64,000 nucleotides of DNA from Streptomyces sp. NBC_00659. Its GTDB lineage: Bacteria; Actinomycetota; Actinomycetes; Streptomycetales; Streptomycetaceae. The stretch lies in contig NZ_CP109031.1 in NCBI RefSeq assembly GCF_036226925.1, positions 1,178,001-1,242,000 of the forward strand, in the 5' to 3' direction. Below are positions 16,526-26,071 of the stretch, in pieces; position 1 is the first letter of the stretch, and every line of letters starts with the position of its first letter. The notes under the pieces are model-generated. The model had not been told where the DNA came from. It saw only the letters and a program-made list of their open reading frames with translations, and did not search any database. Made by a program: the position numbers and the translations under genes.

Positions 16526-19141
16526 TCAGCGATCTCCCTCGGCGAGCATGTCGTCGAGCGGAAAGGGCGGGGTCGGGTGCCATTCGCGGTCCGCCTGCGG
16601 GCCCGGGTGCGGCACCACGAAGCGATGCGTGCCGCATTCGATCTCCCTGGGTTCGAGGCCAGGCAGGACGACCGTCGCGACCGACCCGGTCGGCACGGTG
16701 ACGTCGACGCGGAGTTCACCCTCGGCCCGCTCCCACGCGACCTCGACCAGGCCGTAGGGAGTGCGGTGCGCCGTGCGTGCCCACGAGATCCGTCCCCCGG
16801 GTCGCGGCTCGATCCGCAGCGACCGGTACCCCGGTGAGCCCGGCCCGAGCCCGGCGACCACGCGATGCATCCAGTCGGCCACCGCGCCCAGGGCGTAGTG
16901 GTTGAACGACGTCATCTCCCCGGGGTTGACCGAACCGTCGGGGAGCATGGAGTCCCAGCGCTCCCAGACCGTGGTGGCCCCCATCGTCACCGGATACAGC
17001 CAGGACGGGCACTCGGTCTGGAGCAGCATCTGATAGGCGTCGTCGATGGCGCCCGCGGACGTGAGGGCGTCGCAGATCACCGGCGTACCGAGGAAGCCGG
17101 TGGCGACCTTGTGGCCCTTCTCCCGCACCAGCCGGACCAGTTGCCGTGCCGCCCGCGCGCGCTGTTCGGTGTCGGGCAGCAGGGCGAACTCGAGCGCCAG
17201 GGCATAACCGGTCTGCCCGGAGTCGGCGATCCGGCCTCCCTGGGTCACGTACTCGTCGTGGAACGCCTGCCGGACCGCGTTGGCGAGGTCGCCGTACTTG
17301 GCCGCGTCCGCTTCCTCGCCGATCACCGCGGCGATCCGGGACAGCAGGCCGGCGACGTGCGCGCGGTAGGCGGTGGCCACCAGGTGCGCGTCGGTCTCGG
17401 CCTGCCAGGGCGCGTCCGGAGGTGCCGCCGGGTCGAGCCAGTCGCCGAGCTGCAACGCGGGCTTGTCGAAGAGGCTGGCCGGCCCCAGCGACGCGGTCAC
17501 GCCGTCGACCCAGGCCCGCATGCCCGGGTACTGGCGGCGGAGCAGCCCCGCATCGCCGAACCGCTGGTAGAGGACCCAGGGGACGATGACAGCGGCGTCG
17601 CTCCAGCCGGCCGTCGGAGCCGGCTCCGCGAACGGGCCCGGGAAGTCGATCCGCGGCACGAACAGCGGGACGACGCCCTCCGCGGTCTGGTCCGCGGCGA
17701 GATCGGCCAGCCAGGAGGTGAGCAGGCCGGCGCAGTCGAAGAGGTAGGCGGCCGTGGGCGCGAAGACCTGGATGTCACCGGTCCAGCCCAGGCGCTCGTC
17801 GCGTTGCGGACAGTCGGTGGGGACGTCGACGAAGTTGCCGCGCATCCCCCATACGACGTTGTCGTGCAGACGGTTGAGCAAGGGGTCGGAGCACTCGAAC
17901 CAGCCGGTCCGGCGCATGTCCGAGTGGTAGACGACCGCCGTCACCTCGAGTTCGTCGTAGTCACCGCTCACCTCGGCGTAGCGAAAGCCGTGCAGGGTGA
18001 AGGAAGGCTCCCAGCGCTCGCCGTCGGCGTCCCCGGCGAGCACGTACCGGTCACTGGCCGTGGCCGTGCGCAGCGGCCGTACTCCGAGCTCGCCGCTCTC
18101 CAGTACCTCGGCATGGCGCAGGGTGACGGTCGCGCCGCGGCGGCCCCGCACCCGGATGCGGAGTCGTCCCACCAGGTTCTGGCCGAAGTCGAGGACGGTT
18201 CGGCCGGAGGGAGTGGTGATCGTGTCGACCGGCACGCGCTCCTCGACCGCCCGGACGGGCGGCCCCGACGGAGCCACGAGGGTGGCGGGGTCGCGCTCGC
18301 CGCGCTGCACACCGCCCCACTCCTGGTCGTCGAATCCGGGAGACGACCAGCCGGGGAGCGCCATCGTCGCGTCGTAGCTCTCGCCCTCGTAGAGATCCGC
18401 GGACCGGATCGGCCCGGTCGAGGAGCGCCAGCCCTCGTCGCTGGGGATCACCTGACGCCGGCCGTCGGCGTAGTCGATCTCGAGCTGTGCGAGCAGACCC
18501 AGCGAGCTGCCGTAGGTGTCGCGCCACCCGGGCACGAACCCGACCCGGCCTCGCCACCAGCCGTCGGCGACCTGTACCCCGATCGCGTTCTCACCGGCGC
18601 ACACCTGCCCGGTGACGTCGTACGTCTGGTAGCGCAGCCGATGGTGGTAGCTGGTCCACCCCGGGGCGAGGGCATCGTCGCCGACCCGCTCGCCGTTGAG
18701 TTCGGCCGTATAGATCCCGTGTGCCGTGATGTAGAGGCGGGCGCGGGCGATCTCGCCGTCGGCGACGAAGGCGCGGCGCAGGAGTGCCGCCGGCCCCCGC
18801 TCGTCCCCGGCCGGCTCGATCAGCGTGGCCTTCCAGTCGTCGGCGATGAGACCGCGTTCCACACCGACCGGGTCGCTCCAGTCGGAGACCTCGCCGTCGG
18901 TGCCGATGACGCGGACCCGGACCTCGCGCGCTTCGCGGGACGCCAGCGGCCTCGCGGGCCACGGCACCAGCACGGAGTCGGCCGAGTCGACATGGAAGAA
19001 CTCGTCGCCGACGGTCAGCTCGTAGGCGGCCTGTCGCCATCCCTGCTGACACGCGACCTGCCAGGAGAGCCGCGGGCGGTCCTCCCCGATGCCGAGCGGA
19101 TCGTCACGATGTTCGAAGCGGACGGTGGAGACCTCATCCAC
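16526..19141 (-). CDS. Alpha-L-rhamnosidase, GH78
   Basis: 871 residues. The N-terminal region begins with the family-typical opening (VRFEHRDDPLGIGEDRPRLSW). A carbohydrate-binding bacterial rhamnosidase N domain follows (TAELNGERVGDDALAPGWTSYHHRLRYQTYDV). The catalytic (alpha/alpha)6 barrel contains DVPTDCPQRDERLGWTGDIQVFAPTAAYLFD, where the acidic residues act by inversion, and the C-domain closes the protein. It releases terminal L-rhamnose from glycosides. No signal peptide is seen, so it acts in the cytosol on imported substrate. GTG 19141 overlaps the end of the GH1 gene. It is last of the operon running leftward from the solute-binding protein. Confidence 0.93.
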   Translation of the reverse strand: MDEVSTVRFEHRDDPLGIGEDRPRLSWQVACQQGWRQAAYELTVGDEFFHVDSADSVLVPWPARPLASREAREVRVRVIGTDGEVSDWSDPVGVERGLIADDWKATLIEPAGDERGPAALLRRAFVADGEIARARLYITAHGIYTAELNGERVGDDALAPGWTSYHHRLRYQTYDVTGQVCAGENAIGVQVADGWWRGRVGFVPGWRDTYGSSLGLLAQLEIDYADGRRQVIPSDEGWRSSTGPIRSADLYEGESYDATMALPGWSSPGFDDQEWGGVQRGERDPATLVAPSGPPVRAVEERVPVDTITTPSGRTVLDFGQNLVGRLRIRVRGRRGATVTLRHAEVLESGELGVRPLRTATASDRYVLAGDADGERWEPSFTLHGFRYAEVSGDYDELEVTAVVYHSDMRRTGWFECSDPLLNRLHDNVVWGMRGNFVDVPTDCPQRDERLGWTGDIQVFAPTAAYLFDCAGLLTSWLADLAADQTAEGVVPLFVPRIDFPGPFAEPAPTAGWSDAAVIVPWVLYQRFGDAGLLRRQYPGMRAWVDGVTASLGPASLFDKPALQLGDWLDPAAPPDAPWQAETDAHLVATAYRAHVAGLLSRIAAVIGEEADAAKYGDLANAVRQAFHDEYVTQGGRIADSGQTGYALALEFALLPDTEQRARAARQLVRLVREKGHKVATGFLGTPVICDALTSAGAIDDAYQMLLQTECPSWLYPVTMGATTVWERWDSMLPDGSVNPGEMTSFNHYALGAVADWMHRVVAGLGPGSPGYRSLRIEPRPGGRISWARTAHRTPYGLVEVAWERAEGELRVDVTVPTGSVATVVLPGLEPREIECGTHRFVVPHPGPQADREWHPTPPFPLDDMLAEGDR

Positions 19142-20369
19142 GGCGCAGCTCCGCGACCAGGCCGCCGTAGACGCCCGCGCTCGGCTTCGGCGTGCGCTCG
19201 AAGGTGACGGGGTCGAAGCTGTGCAGCCCGAGCTTGGGCCCGAAGCCGAAGATCCACTCGAAGTTGTCCACAAGAGTCCAGTGGAAGTAGCCGAGCACCG
19301 GGACGCCGGCGTCCATCGCCTGCTGCAGACCTGCCAGCGACGGCTCGATGAAACCGGCGCGCTTCGTGTCGTCGTCCGCCTGCATGCCGTGCTCGGTGAC
19401 CAGGACCGGCACGCCGCTCACCGCGTGGGCGTATTCCGCGCAGCTGCCGAGCGACGCCGGGTCGGTGCGGTTCATCACCCCGCCCTCGGCGGGTGTGCCG
19501 TCGGGGTTCACGGCACGGGTCGCGTCGTAGTGGTGCCGCTCGTAGTTCTGTACGCCGATGAAGTCGTCCTCGCGCGCGAGCTCCAGCCAGGGCTGGTAGA
19601 CCTCGGCGCGCTTGCGGTCCCGCAGGGTGGGATCCGGGCCGTGGACGAGGTCGTCCACGATCGCGATCGACAGGCCGACGGGAAGATCCGCGCGACGCGC
19701 CTTGATCGCCGCGCGAGCCGCGCGGTGCCCCGCGGCCTGGCCCGCGAGCAGGGCGCCGGCCTCCTCGGCGAGCGTGATGTTGGTGAGGCGGTAGCGCTCG
19801 ACGCCGGTCGCCCGGGTGCAGGCCTCCAGCGTCTCCCGCTCCAGGTCCCGGACGAAGTCGGGCAGCCCGGCCCAGGCCAGCATCGGCGGCAGGTTGGGTT
19901 CGTTCATCGTTACCGCCACCGCGATCCGGTCGCCGAAGGCCGCCATGATCCGGTCGCAGAAGCGCGCGAACCGTTCCGGGGCTTCGGCGTCCAGCCATCC
20001 GCCGCGCGCGGCGAACCAGTGCGGGGCGACGAAGTGGTGGAACGTGACGACCGGGGCGAGACCTCGCTCGACGCAGTGGTCGACGATCGCCTCGTAGTGG
20101 GCCAGCGCGGCGGCGGAGAACTCGCCTTCGACGGGCTCGACGCGTGCCCACTCGACGGAGAAGCGGTAGGCGTCGAGGTTCATGGCGGCGGCCAGGTCGA
20201 CATCCTCGCGCCAGCGTTCCCAACCGTTGCACGCCTTGCCCGAGCGCTCTTTGAAGACGGTCGGTGTCACGTTCTCGGCGAACCAGCAGTCGCTGGTCAC
20301 GTTGTCGCCCTCGGTCTGATGGCCGGCACTGGCCACTCCCCAGAGGAAGCCGTCGGGGAACTGGTGCAT
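19134..20369 (-). CDS. GH1 family beta-glycosidase
   Basis: 411 residues, somewhat shorter than the usual 440-480. The N-terminal FPDGFLWGVASAGHQTEG motif, acid/base Glu157 in TMNEPN and nucleophile Glu326 in VLVTEHGMQ (for the usual TENG) are all present. It probably hydrolyses beta-glucosides intracellularly, as no signal peptide is visible. Its 3' end overlaps the GH78 gene, and 50 bp separate it from the upstream ABC ATPase gene. Paired with a rhamnosidase, it fits stepwise removal of rhamnose then glucose from rutinose- or neohesperidose-type conjugates. The substrate is inferred, not shown. Confidence 0.92.
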   Translation of the reverse strand: MHQFPDGFLWGVASAGHQTEGDNVTSDCWFAENVTPTVFKERSGKACNGWERWREDVDLAAAMNLDAYRFSVEWARVEPVEGEFSAAALAHYEAIVDHCVERGLAPVVTFHHFVAPHWFAARGGWLDAEAPERFARFCDRIMAAFGDRIAVAVTMNEPNLPPMLAWAGLPDFVRDLERETLEACTRATGVERYRLTNITLAEEAGALLAGQAAGHRAARAAIKARRADLPVGLSIAIVDDLVHGPDPTLRDRKRAEVYQPWLELAREDDFIGVQNYERHHYDATRAVNPDGTPAEGGVMNRTDPASLGSCAEYAHAVSGVPVLVTEHGMQADDDTKRAGFIEPSLAGLQQAMDAGVPVLGYFHWTLVDNFEWIFGFGPKLGLHSFDPVTFERTPKPSAGVYGGLVAELRRG

Positions 20370-20419
20370 GGGATCTCCCTAGGTGGTGCGCGGTCAGTGG
20401 GTCGCAAGTGGTGCGGGGG

Positions 20420-21409
20420 TCAGTGGGCCGTACGAAGCGCGGCGACCTCGTCGAGGCGATGGCAGGCCGCGGAGGTGCCACCGGTGCCGGTGCCGATGAG
20501 AGGCGGCCGCTCGGTGCGGCAGAGGTCCCCCGCGTGCGGGCACCGGTTCACGAACGGACAGCCCGTCGGTGCCGCCGCGGCTGTCCCGGCCGCGCCGATG
20601 CCCAAGGATTCGCGCGCGGCGCGGCGGAGAGCCTGCTCGGCCGGATGGGGCACAGGTGCGGCCGCGGTGAGCGCCACGGTGTAGGGGTGACGCGGTTCCT
20701 GGGTCACCGATTCGACATCGCCCTGCTCCATCACCTGGCCGCGGTAGAGGACCACGACCCGCTGGGAGAGGAACCGGACGACGCCCAGGTCGTGCGCGAT
20801 GAAGAGCAGCGCGAGTTGTCGCCGGTCACGCAGATCGGCCAGCAGGTTCAGCACCTGCGCCTGGGTGGAGAGATCGAGAGCGCTGACCGGCTCGTCGAGC
20901 ACGATCACCCTCGGGTCGCAGACCAGGGCGCGGGCGATCGCCACGCGCTGACGCTGGCCGCCGGAGAGCTGCGCGGGAGAGCGGTCGATCGCATCGCTCG
21001 GCAGACCGACCGCCTCGAGCGCCTCCCGGGCCCGCTGCCACTGCTCCGGCTTCGGGACGCGCAGCACTCGTAGCGGCTCCACCAGGGTCTGGCCGATGCT
21101 CTGGACCGGGTTGAGCGAGGAGTAGGGGTCCTGGAAGACAGCGCGCAGGTCGATCGCGCTGACCCGGCGCTGTCGCAGCGAGGCCGTGGTGATGTCCGTT
21201 CCGTTCAGCGTGATCGACCCGGAACTCGCCGCCTGAAGTCCCAGGATCGCCTTGCCGATGGTCGACTTGCCGGAGCCGGACTCACCGACCAGCCCGAGGG
21301 TCTCGCCCGGCGCGATGTCGAAGCTGACCCCGTCGACGGCGGGAGGCGTCCTGTGACGGCGTCCGTAGTGAACGACGAGATCCCGCACGCTGAGGGCTGG
21401 CTGGTTCAT
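20420..21409 (-). CDS. Oligopeptide-type ABC transporter ATP-binding protein (DppF/OppF-like)
   Basis: 329 residues: Walker A GESGSGKST, signature LSGGQRQRVAIARAL, Walker B VIVLDEPVSALD, and the C-terminal oligopeptide-ABC extension with CPFVNRCPHAGDLC cysteines, which in this family can carry an iron-sulfur cluster. ATG 21409 overlaps the stop of the permease-ATPase fusion gene (ATGA), giving the order SBP-permease-permease/ATPase-ATPase. Members of this transporter class also carry sugars and plant glycosides, and the neighbouring glycosidases favour that here. Confidence 0.93.
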   Translation of the reverse strand: MNQPALSVRDLVVHYGRRHRTPPAVDGVSFDIAPGETLGLVGESGSGKSTIGKAILGLQAASSGSITLNGTDITTASLRQRRVSAIDLRAVFQDPYSSLNPVQSIGQTLVEPLRVLRVPKPEQWQRAREALEAVGLPSDAIDRSPAQLSGGQRQRVAIARALVCDPRVIVLDEPVSALDLSTQAQVLNLLADLRDRRQLALLFIAHDLGVVRFLSQRVVVLYRGQVMEQGDVESVTQEPRHPYTVALTAAAPVPHPAEQALRRAARESLGIGAAGTAAAAPTGCPFVNRCPHAGDLCRTERPPLIGTGTGGTSAACHRLDEVAALRTAH

Positions 21410-23367
21410 CGGACGACTCCGGATTCGTTCGGCATGACCGTGCTCGGCGCCAGGGCCGACGGGTGGATGCAGCGCACGGCTCCCGCTCCGTGCGCCGGCG
21501 CCGCCGCGATCGGCTCGTGGCATTCGGGGGTGACCAGGGGGCACCGGCTCGCGAACCGGCAGCCGGTGGGCCAGTCCTTCGGCGCCGGCACCGTGCCCGG
21601 GATCGAGGGCAGCCGGTCCGGGACCGTCTCCCCCTGCGGGATGTGGGGGTTCGCGCTCAGCAGCGCGCTCGTGTAGGGATGCGCGGCGTGGTCCAGGACC
21701 TCGGCGACGGTCCCGGACTCGACCACTTGACCGGCGTACATGACGGCGACGTCGTCGCACAGGTCCGCCACCACACCGAGGTCGTGACTGACCAGGACGA
21801 CCGACAGGCCGGTGCCGCGCACCAGCGAGCGCAGCAGGCTGAGGATCTCCGCCTGCACGGTCACGTCCAGAGCGGTGGTCGGCTCGTCGGCGATCAGGAG
21901 CTTCGGCGAGCCGGTGAGCGCGAGAGCGATGCAGACGCGCTGGGCCATGCCGCCGGACAGTGCGTGAGGGTGGCTGCGCAGGATGCGCTCGGGGTCGACG
22001 ATGCCGACCTGGGCGAGCAGGTCGAGCGCGATGCGGCGGGCCTCGTCGCGGCCGACCCCGCGGAAGCGGCGGATGGGCCGGGTGAGCTGATGGCCGATGG
22101 AGAACATCGGGTCGAGCGCCACCATCGGCTCCTGCGAGATCATCGCGATGTCCCGGCCGCGGACGTCCTGGTACTGCTTGTCGGAGAGCCCGACCAGTTC
22201 CCGGCCCTCGAAGAGGATGGAGCCGCCGCTGACCTCGACGCCGTCGGGCAGCAGTCCCATCAGCGACCGTGCGGTCATCGTCTTGCCGCACCCGGACTCG
22301 CCGACCAGGCCGAGGACGGTGCCGGGCCGGACCGACACCGAGACACCGGTGACCAGTTCCGTGCCCTCCACGACGCCGACGTGCAGATCGCGCACCTCGA
22401 GCAGGGCTCCGTCGGTCCGAGGGGATGCCTCGCCCCCGGCCGGAGCCGCTGCCGGAGGCCGAACCGCTCGTCGCGCGGGGCGGCGGGCGGAGGCGGTCCG
22501 CTCCCGCTCACCGGCCAGGGCGTCGGCGATCTGGTTGGCGGCGATCACGGTCAACGCGAGCACGACACCGGTGGGAACCATCATCCAGGCGTCGTCGTAG
22601 ATGTGCTGCTGGGCGTCGCCGATGAGGCCGCCCCAGCTCGGCGCCGGTATGGCGGGCCCATAACCCATGAACGCCAGGCCGGCCTCGATCAGGATGCCGA
22701 GCGCGAAGAGCTGCGCCGCCTGGACCGCGATCGTGGTCGCCATGCCGGGCAGCACGTGACGCACGTTCACCAGGAAGGAGCCGACGCCGTTCACCTTCGC
22801 CGCGTCGACATAGAGGCGGGTGCGCAGCGCCTGGGCCAGCGCGAGCAGGATCCGGTACACCGGCGCCGCGAGCAGAAGCCCGAGAACGGCCATGATGGCC
22901 CAGACGTGGACCCCCACCGCGCCGACGAAGGCGAGCAGGATCACGGTGGTCGGCAGTGCCAGGAGCAGCTCGGCGACGCGGCTGAGGGGCCCTTCGACCC
23001 TGCGGCCGTGCTCGGCCGCGAGCAGCGCCATCGGCACGCCGACGCAGAAGGCCACGGCCACGGACAGCAGTGCCGGGCCGATCGAGATCCAGCCACCGGT
23101 GACGATCCGGGAGAAGATGTCGCGGCCCAGCTCGTCGGTGCCGAGCCAGTGCCCGCCCGAGGGGCCTGCCAGGGCGTGAGCGAGGTCCTGCTGGTCGACC
23201 TGGAACGGCACCCACCAGTGCGCGGTCGCCGAGGCGATCGCGATCGCGGCCAGCCATACGAGCGCGAGCACGGTGGCGGGGCGGCGCAGCGCGGCCGGCG
23301 GTCGGTGCCGGCCGGACGTCGGCTCGGACGCCACGGGCACCTGGACGGTTTCGGTGAAGGCGTTCAC
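21406..23367 (-). CDS. Fused ABC permease (DppC-like) and ATPase (DppD-like)
   Basis: 653 residues. Residues 1-300 form a DppC-type permease: the N-terminal TM, the [17 protein letters not shown] motif, several TMs and the EAL-like loop [17 protein letters not shown]. After a low-complexity linker ([20 protein letters not shown]) comes a DppD ATPase: Walker A GESGCGKT, signature [15 protein letters not shown], Walker [13 protein letters not shown], and the C-terminal CRFASRCP cysteines. Such fusions occur in actinobacterial oligopeptide/nickel-type importers and fix one permease and one ATPase in 1:1 ratio. GTG 23367 overlaps the upstream permease stop (GTGA). Confidence 0.93.
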   Translation of the reverse strand: MNAFTETVQVPVASEPTSGRHRPPAALRRPATVLALVWLAAIAIASATAHWWVPFQVDQQDLAHALAGPSGGHWLGTDELGRDIFSRIVTGGWISIGPALLSVAVAFCVGVPMALLAAEHGRRVEGPLSRVAELLLALPTTVILLAFVGAVGVHVWAIMAVLGLLLAAPVYRILLALAQALRTRLYVDAAKVNGVGSFLVNVRHVLPGMATTIAVQAAQLFALGILIEAGLAFMGYGPAIPAPSWGGLIGDAQQHIYDDAWMMVPTGVVLALTVIAANQIADALAGERERTASARRPARRAVRPPAAAPAGGEASPRTDGALLEVRDLHVGVVEGTELVTGVSVSVRPGTVLGLVGESGCGKTMTARSLMGLLPDGVEVSGGSILFEGRELVGLSDKQYQDVRGRDIAMISQEPMVALDPMFSIGHQLTRPIRRFRGVGRDEARRIALDLLAQVGIVDPERILRSHPHALSGGMAQRVCIALALTGSPKLLIADEPTTALDVTVQAEILSLLRSLVRGTGLSVVLVSHDLGVVADLCDDVAVMYAGQVVESGTVAEVLDHAAHPYTSALLSANPHIPQGETVPDRLPSIPGTVPAPKDWPTGCRFASRCPLVTPECHEPIAAAPAHGAGAVRCIHPSALAPSTVMPNESGVVR

Positions 23368-24305
23368 GCGGCACGAACCTTCGGGTCGAGGGCGGCGAGG
23401 ACGAGGTCGAGGAGCAGATTGGTGACGACCACGACCACGGTGGCGATGACGACGACGCCCTGGACGGCGGGGAAGTCGTGGGTGTTGATCGCGCCCTGTG
23501 CGGCCTGGCCGAGACCGGGGAGCGCGAAGAGCTGCTCGATGATGACCGAGCCGCCGAAGAGGGCGATGAACTGGATGCCGATCACCGACACCACCGGCGC
23601 ACCGGCGAAGCGCAGCGCGTGCAGGTAGCGGATCCGCCAGACCGGCGTACCGAGGGCCCGCAGAGTGCGGATGTGCTCCTGCCGCAGCGCGTCGGCCATG
23701 CCGGCCCTGGTCGTGCGGGCGATGATCGCGGCTCCGGTCAGCCCCAGCGCGAGCACCGGGAGAACCAGACTCTGGACGTACTGCGCCGGCGAGGTCATGA
23801 ACCCGACGTAGCCGGTGGCGGGCAGCAGACGCGCCTTCACCGAGAGGACGTACACCAGCAGGATGCCGAGCCAGAACTGCGGCAGGGAGAGCATGATCCC
23901 GCTGCTCACCGTGATCAGGCGATCGAGTCTGCCGCGTCGCACCGCCGCCACGACTCCGGCCAGGATCCCCAGGATCGCGCTGAACAGGGTCGCGAAGACG
24001 GCCATCGAAGCGGTGACCGGTACGCGCTGCATCAGGTCCGGCCAGATGCCGTGACCGTCGATCAACGAGACCCCGAGGTCGCTGCGGACCGCGTGTCCCA
24101 GCCAGCTCGCGTACTGGGCGACGAGCGGACGGTCCCAGCCGAGCCGGACGTTCTCCGCCGCGATCTGGGCCCTGGTAGCCCCTTCCCCGGCGGTGATGGC
24201 TCCCGGGCTGCCGCCGGAGGCGTGCACCAGGAGGAAGCTCAGGACGGAGGCCACCAGGACGGTGACGACACCGAGCCCGACACGACGGGCGACGTAGGTG
24301 AACAT
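23364..24305 (-). CDS. ABC transporter permease (DppB-like)
   Basis: 313 residues starting MFTYVARRVGLGVVTVLVAS, the standard DppB first TM. About six TMs follow, with the cytosolic ATPase-contact loop ADALRQEHIRTLRALGTPVWRIRYLHALR. The protein partners with the fused permease/ATPase next to it, overlapping by GTGA. It is separated from the solute-binding protein gene by 95 bp. Confidence 0.93.
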   Translation of the reverse strand: MFTYVARRVGLGVVTVLVASVLSFLLVHASGGSPGAITAGEGATRAQIAAENVRLGWDRPLVAQYASWLGHAVRSDLGVSLIDGHGIWPDLMQRVPVTASMAVFATLFSAILGILAGVVAAVRRGRLDRLITVSSGIMLSLPQFWLGILLVYVLSVKARLLPATGYVGFMTSPAQYVQSLVLPVLALGLTGAAIIARTTRAGMADALRQEHIRTLRALGTPVWRIRYLHALRFAGAPVVSVIGIQFIALFGGSVIIEQLFALPGLGQAAQGAINTHDFPAVQGVVVIATVVVVVTNLLLDLVLAALDPKVRAA

Positions 24306-24400
24306 GACATGAGTTCCTTTCCGAGATCACGGCACCGAGCGCGCTGTCCCGTCGGTCGGCCGACGATCCCGAGGACCGCCGGCCGACCGCGGGGGAACGG

Positions 24401-25942
24401 TCAGGCGACCGGCTTGAAAGAGCTCAGCAGCGGGTAGCCGTCGGTGCCGGGATAGGTCGGCGTCTTGAGCACCTTGGCGTTGTAGCCGGCGTACGCGTAC
24501 TGCTCGGCGACCGGGATCAGCCAGCCCTCGTCGATCAGCGCGCCGTTCAGCTTCTTCAGCGCGGCGGGGTGGTCCGGGCCGGAGGCGTTCGACGCCGCCC
24601 CGAGCGCGGCCCCGATCACCGGGTTCTGCGTCTTGTGCGGGTTGGCGAAGCCGCCCACGAGAACCCCCGCGGTGACGCCGATCTCGTTGCTCATCGTCAG
24701 CGGGATGAAGCCGAGCGGCTGGGTGTTGACCGCGGCGAAGAGCTGGCCGGTCGAGGTGGTGACGTCGATCTTCATGGTGACGCCGATCGCCTTGAACTGG
24801 TTCTGCAGGAACTCCAGCGCGGCCTGAATGGTCGGGCTGGCGGTGATGGTGAACGAGAACCCGTTCGGGTAGCCGGCCTGGCTCAGTGTCTGCTTCGCCT
24901 TGGCGACGTCGTAGGCGTATTGGGTGTTCAGCGCGGGGTCGTAGCCGGGCGAGGACTTGGGGAAGGCGTTGGCTGTCGGCTCGGCGCCCTTGGCCACGGT
25001 CTTGACGAAGGCGTCCCGGTCGATCGCGTAGCTCAGTGCCCGGCGGACGTCCTTGTCGGCGAACGGCTTCGAGGTGACCCCGGTCTTGTCGAAGACCAGC
25101 AGGTCCAGCATCGTGCCGCCGTTCTTGGCCAGCGAGACGCCGTTGGACGCCGCCGTCTGCTCGGTGGACGTGTCGATGAGCGACACGTCCGTCTGCCCGG
25201 AGATCTGCGCGTTCAGACGAGCGTTCTTGTCCAGGTACGGCTTGTAGGCGATCGTCCGGAACGGGTAGGTGCCCGCGTTCGTGCCGGGCCGGCGGCTCAT
25301 CGTGTAGCTGCTGCCCTTGACTGCGGCGTTCATCTTGTACGGGCCCGAGCCGTCCGGGCCCTGGTTGAGCAGGCTCGGGTCACTGATCGCCTTCGCTCCG
25401 ACGATCGCCCCGGGGACGCCCATGAGGTTCGTCTGGAACGACCCCTGCGCAGCGGGGAAGGTGAGCACGACGGTGTCCGCGCTCGGGGCCTCGACGTCCT
25501 TGATCTCGGTCGAGCCGCCCTTGGCGAAGCCGGAGTAGGCCTGCAGCTTGGAGTTGCTGCGACGGTCGAGGTTCGCCTTGACGAGCTGAGCGGTGAGCTT
25601 GGAGCCGTCGGTGAAGGTGACACCGGACTTCAGCTTCAGCGTCATCCGGGTCTTGGCCTTGTTGTAGCTGAAGGTCGAGACGAGCTCGGGGACGGGCTGA
25701 CCGTCGGCGCCCTCCGCGAAGAGCGACTGGTAGACCGACTCGTAGAAGAGTCGCTGGCCACCGCCGTAGAGCAGCGGGTCGTAACCCTGCGGTGCCGGGT
25801 CGGAGTCGTAGCCGATGGTGAGTGTGGTGCTCGAGGCACCACCAGCGCTGTTCGTCGAGGAGCCGCACGCCGCCAGAGAGACGGTGGCTGTCGCCAGAGC
25901 CAGCGTGCTGACTCCCAGACGCTTGAAGGTGAAGCCGGTCAT
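24401..25942 (-). CDS. ABC transporter solute-binding lipoprotein (SBP_bac_5 family)
   Basis: 513 residues. The lipoprotein signal is FKRLGVSTLALATATVSLAAC with lipobox LAAC. Then comes a family 5 oligopeptide-binding fold (GYDPLLYGGGQRLFYESVYQSL, then ALSYAIDRDAFVKTVAKG). It captures substrate outside the cell for the downstream permeases. ATG 25942 is preceded by AGAGG and removes an implausible upstream extension. It is first gene of the leftward operon SBP-dppB-dppCD-dppF-GH1-GH78, divergent from the IclR gene and with a candidate IclR site at 26032-26046. Confidence 0.93.
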   Translation of the reverse strand: MTGFTFKRLGVSTLALATATVSLAACGSSTNSAGGASSTTLTIGYDSDPAPQGYDPLLYGGGQRLFYESVYQSLFAEGADGQPVPELVSTFSYNKAKTRMTLKLKSGVTFTDGSKLTAQLVKANLDRRSNSKLQAYSGFAKGGSTEIKDVEAPSADTVVLTFPAAQGSFQTNLMGVPGAIVGAKAISDPSLLNQGPDGSGPYKMNAAVKGSSYTMSRRPGTNAGTYPFRTIAYKPYLDKNARLNAQISGQTDVSLIDTSTEQTAASNGVSLAKNGGTMLDLLVFDKTGVTSKPFADKDVRRALSYAIDRDAFVKTVAKGAEPTANAFPKSSPGYDPALNTQYAYDVAKAKQTLSQAGYPNGFSFTITASPTIQAALEFLQNQFKAIGVTMKIDVTTSTGQLFAAVNTQPLGFIPLTMSNEIGVTAGVLVGGFANPHKTQNPVIGAALGAASNASGPDHPAALKKLNGALIDEGWLIPVAEQYAYAGYNAKVLKTPTYPGTDGYPLLSSFKPVA

Positions 25943-26031
25943 CGAAGCCTCTCGGGTTGTCCAGGTCGGGGTCTTGGCCCGACTTGGGGAGAACAATGAG
26001 TGGCGCCAGTCACACAAGTCAGCAATGATTG

Positions 26032-26046
26032 CCATTGATTGAAACG
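26032..26046 (+). promoter_or_regulatory. Candidate IclR operator, site 1
   Basis: CCATTGATTGAAACG lies in the 129-bp divergent promoter between the SBP gene and iclR. It matches 14 of 15 bases of the reverse strand of the palindromic site at 35646-35664 and 13 of 15 of the site at 30488-30502. Shared sequence in three promoter regions of one locus supports a common regulator, most simply the adjacent IclR protein. Confidence 0.6.
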
Positions 26047-26071
26047 CGCGCTTAATCGGAAGGTGCTATTC

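Noticed and set aside
16865..19207. 780-codon frame opposite the first GH78
   Set aside because: It is an antisense shadow; the minus-strand frame contains the full GH78 signature.
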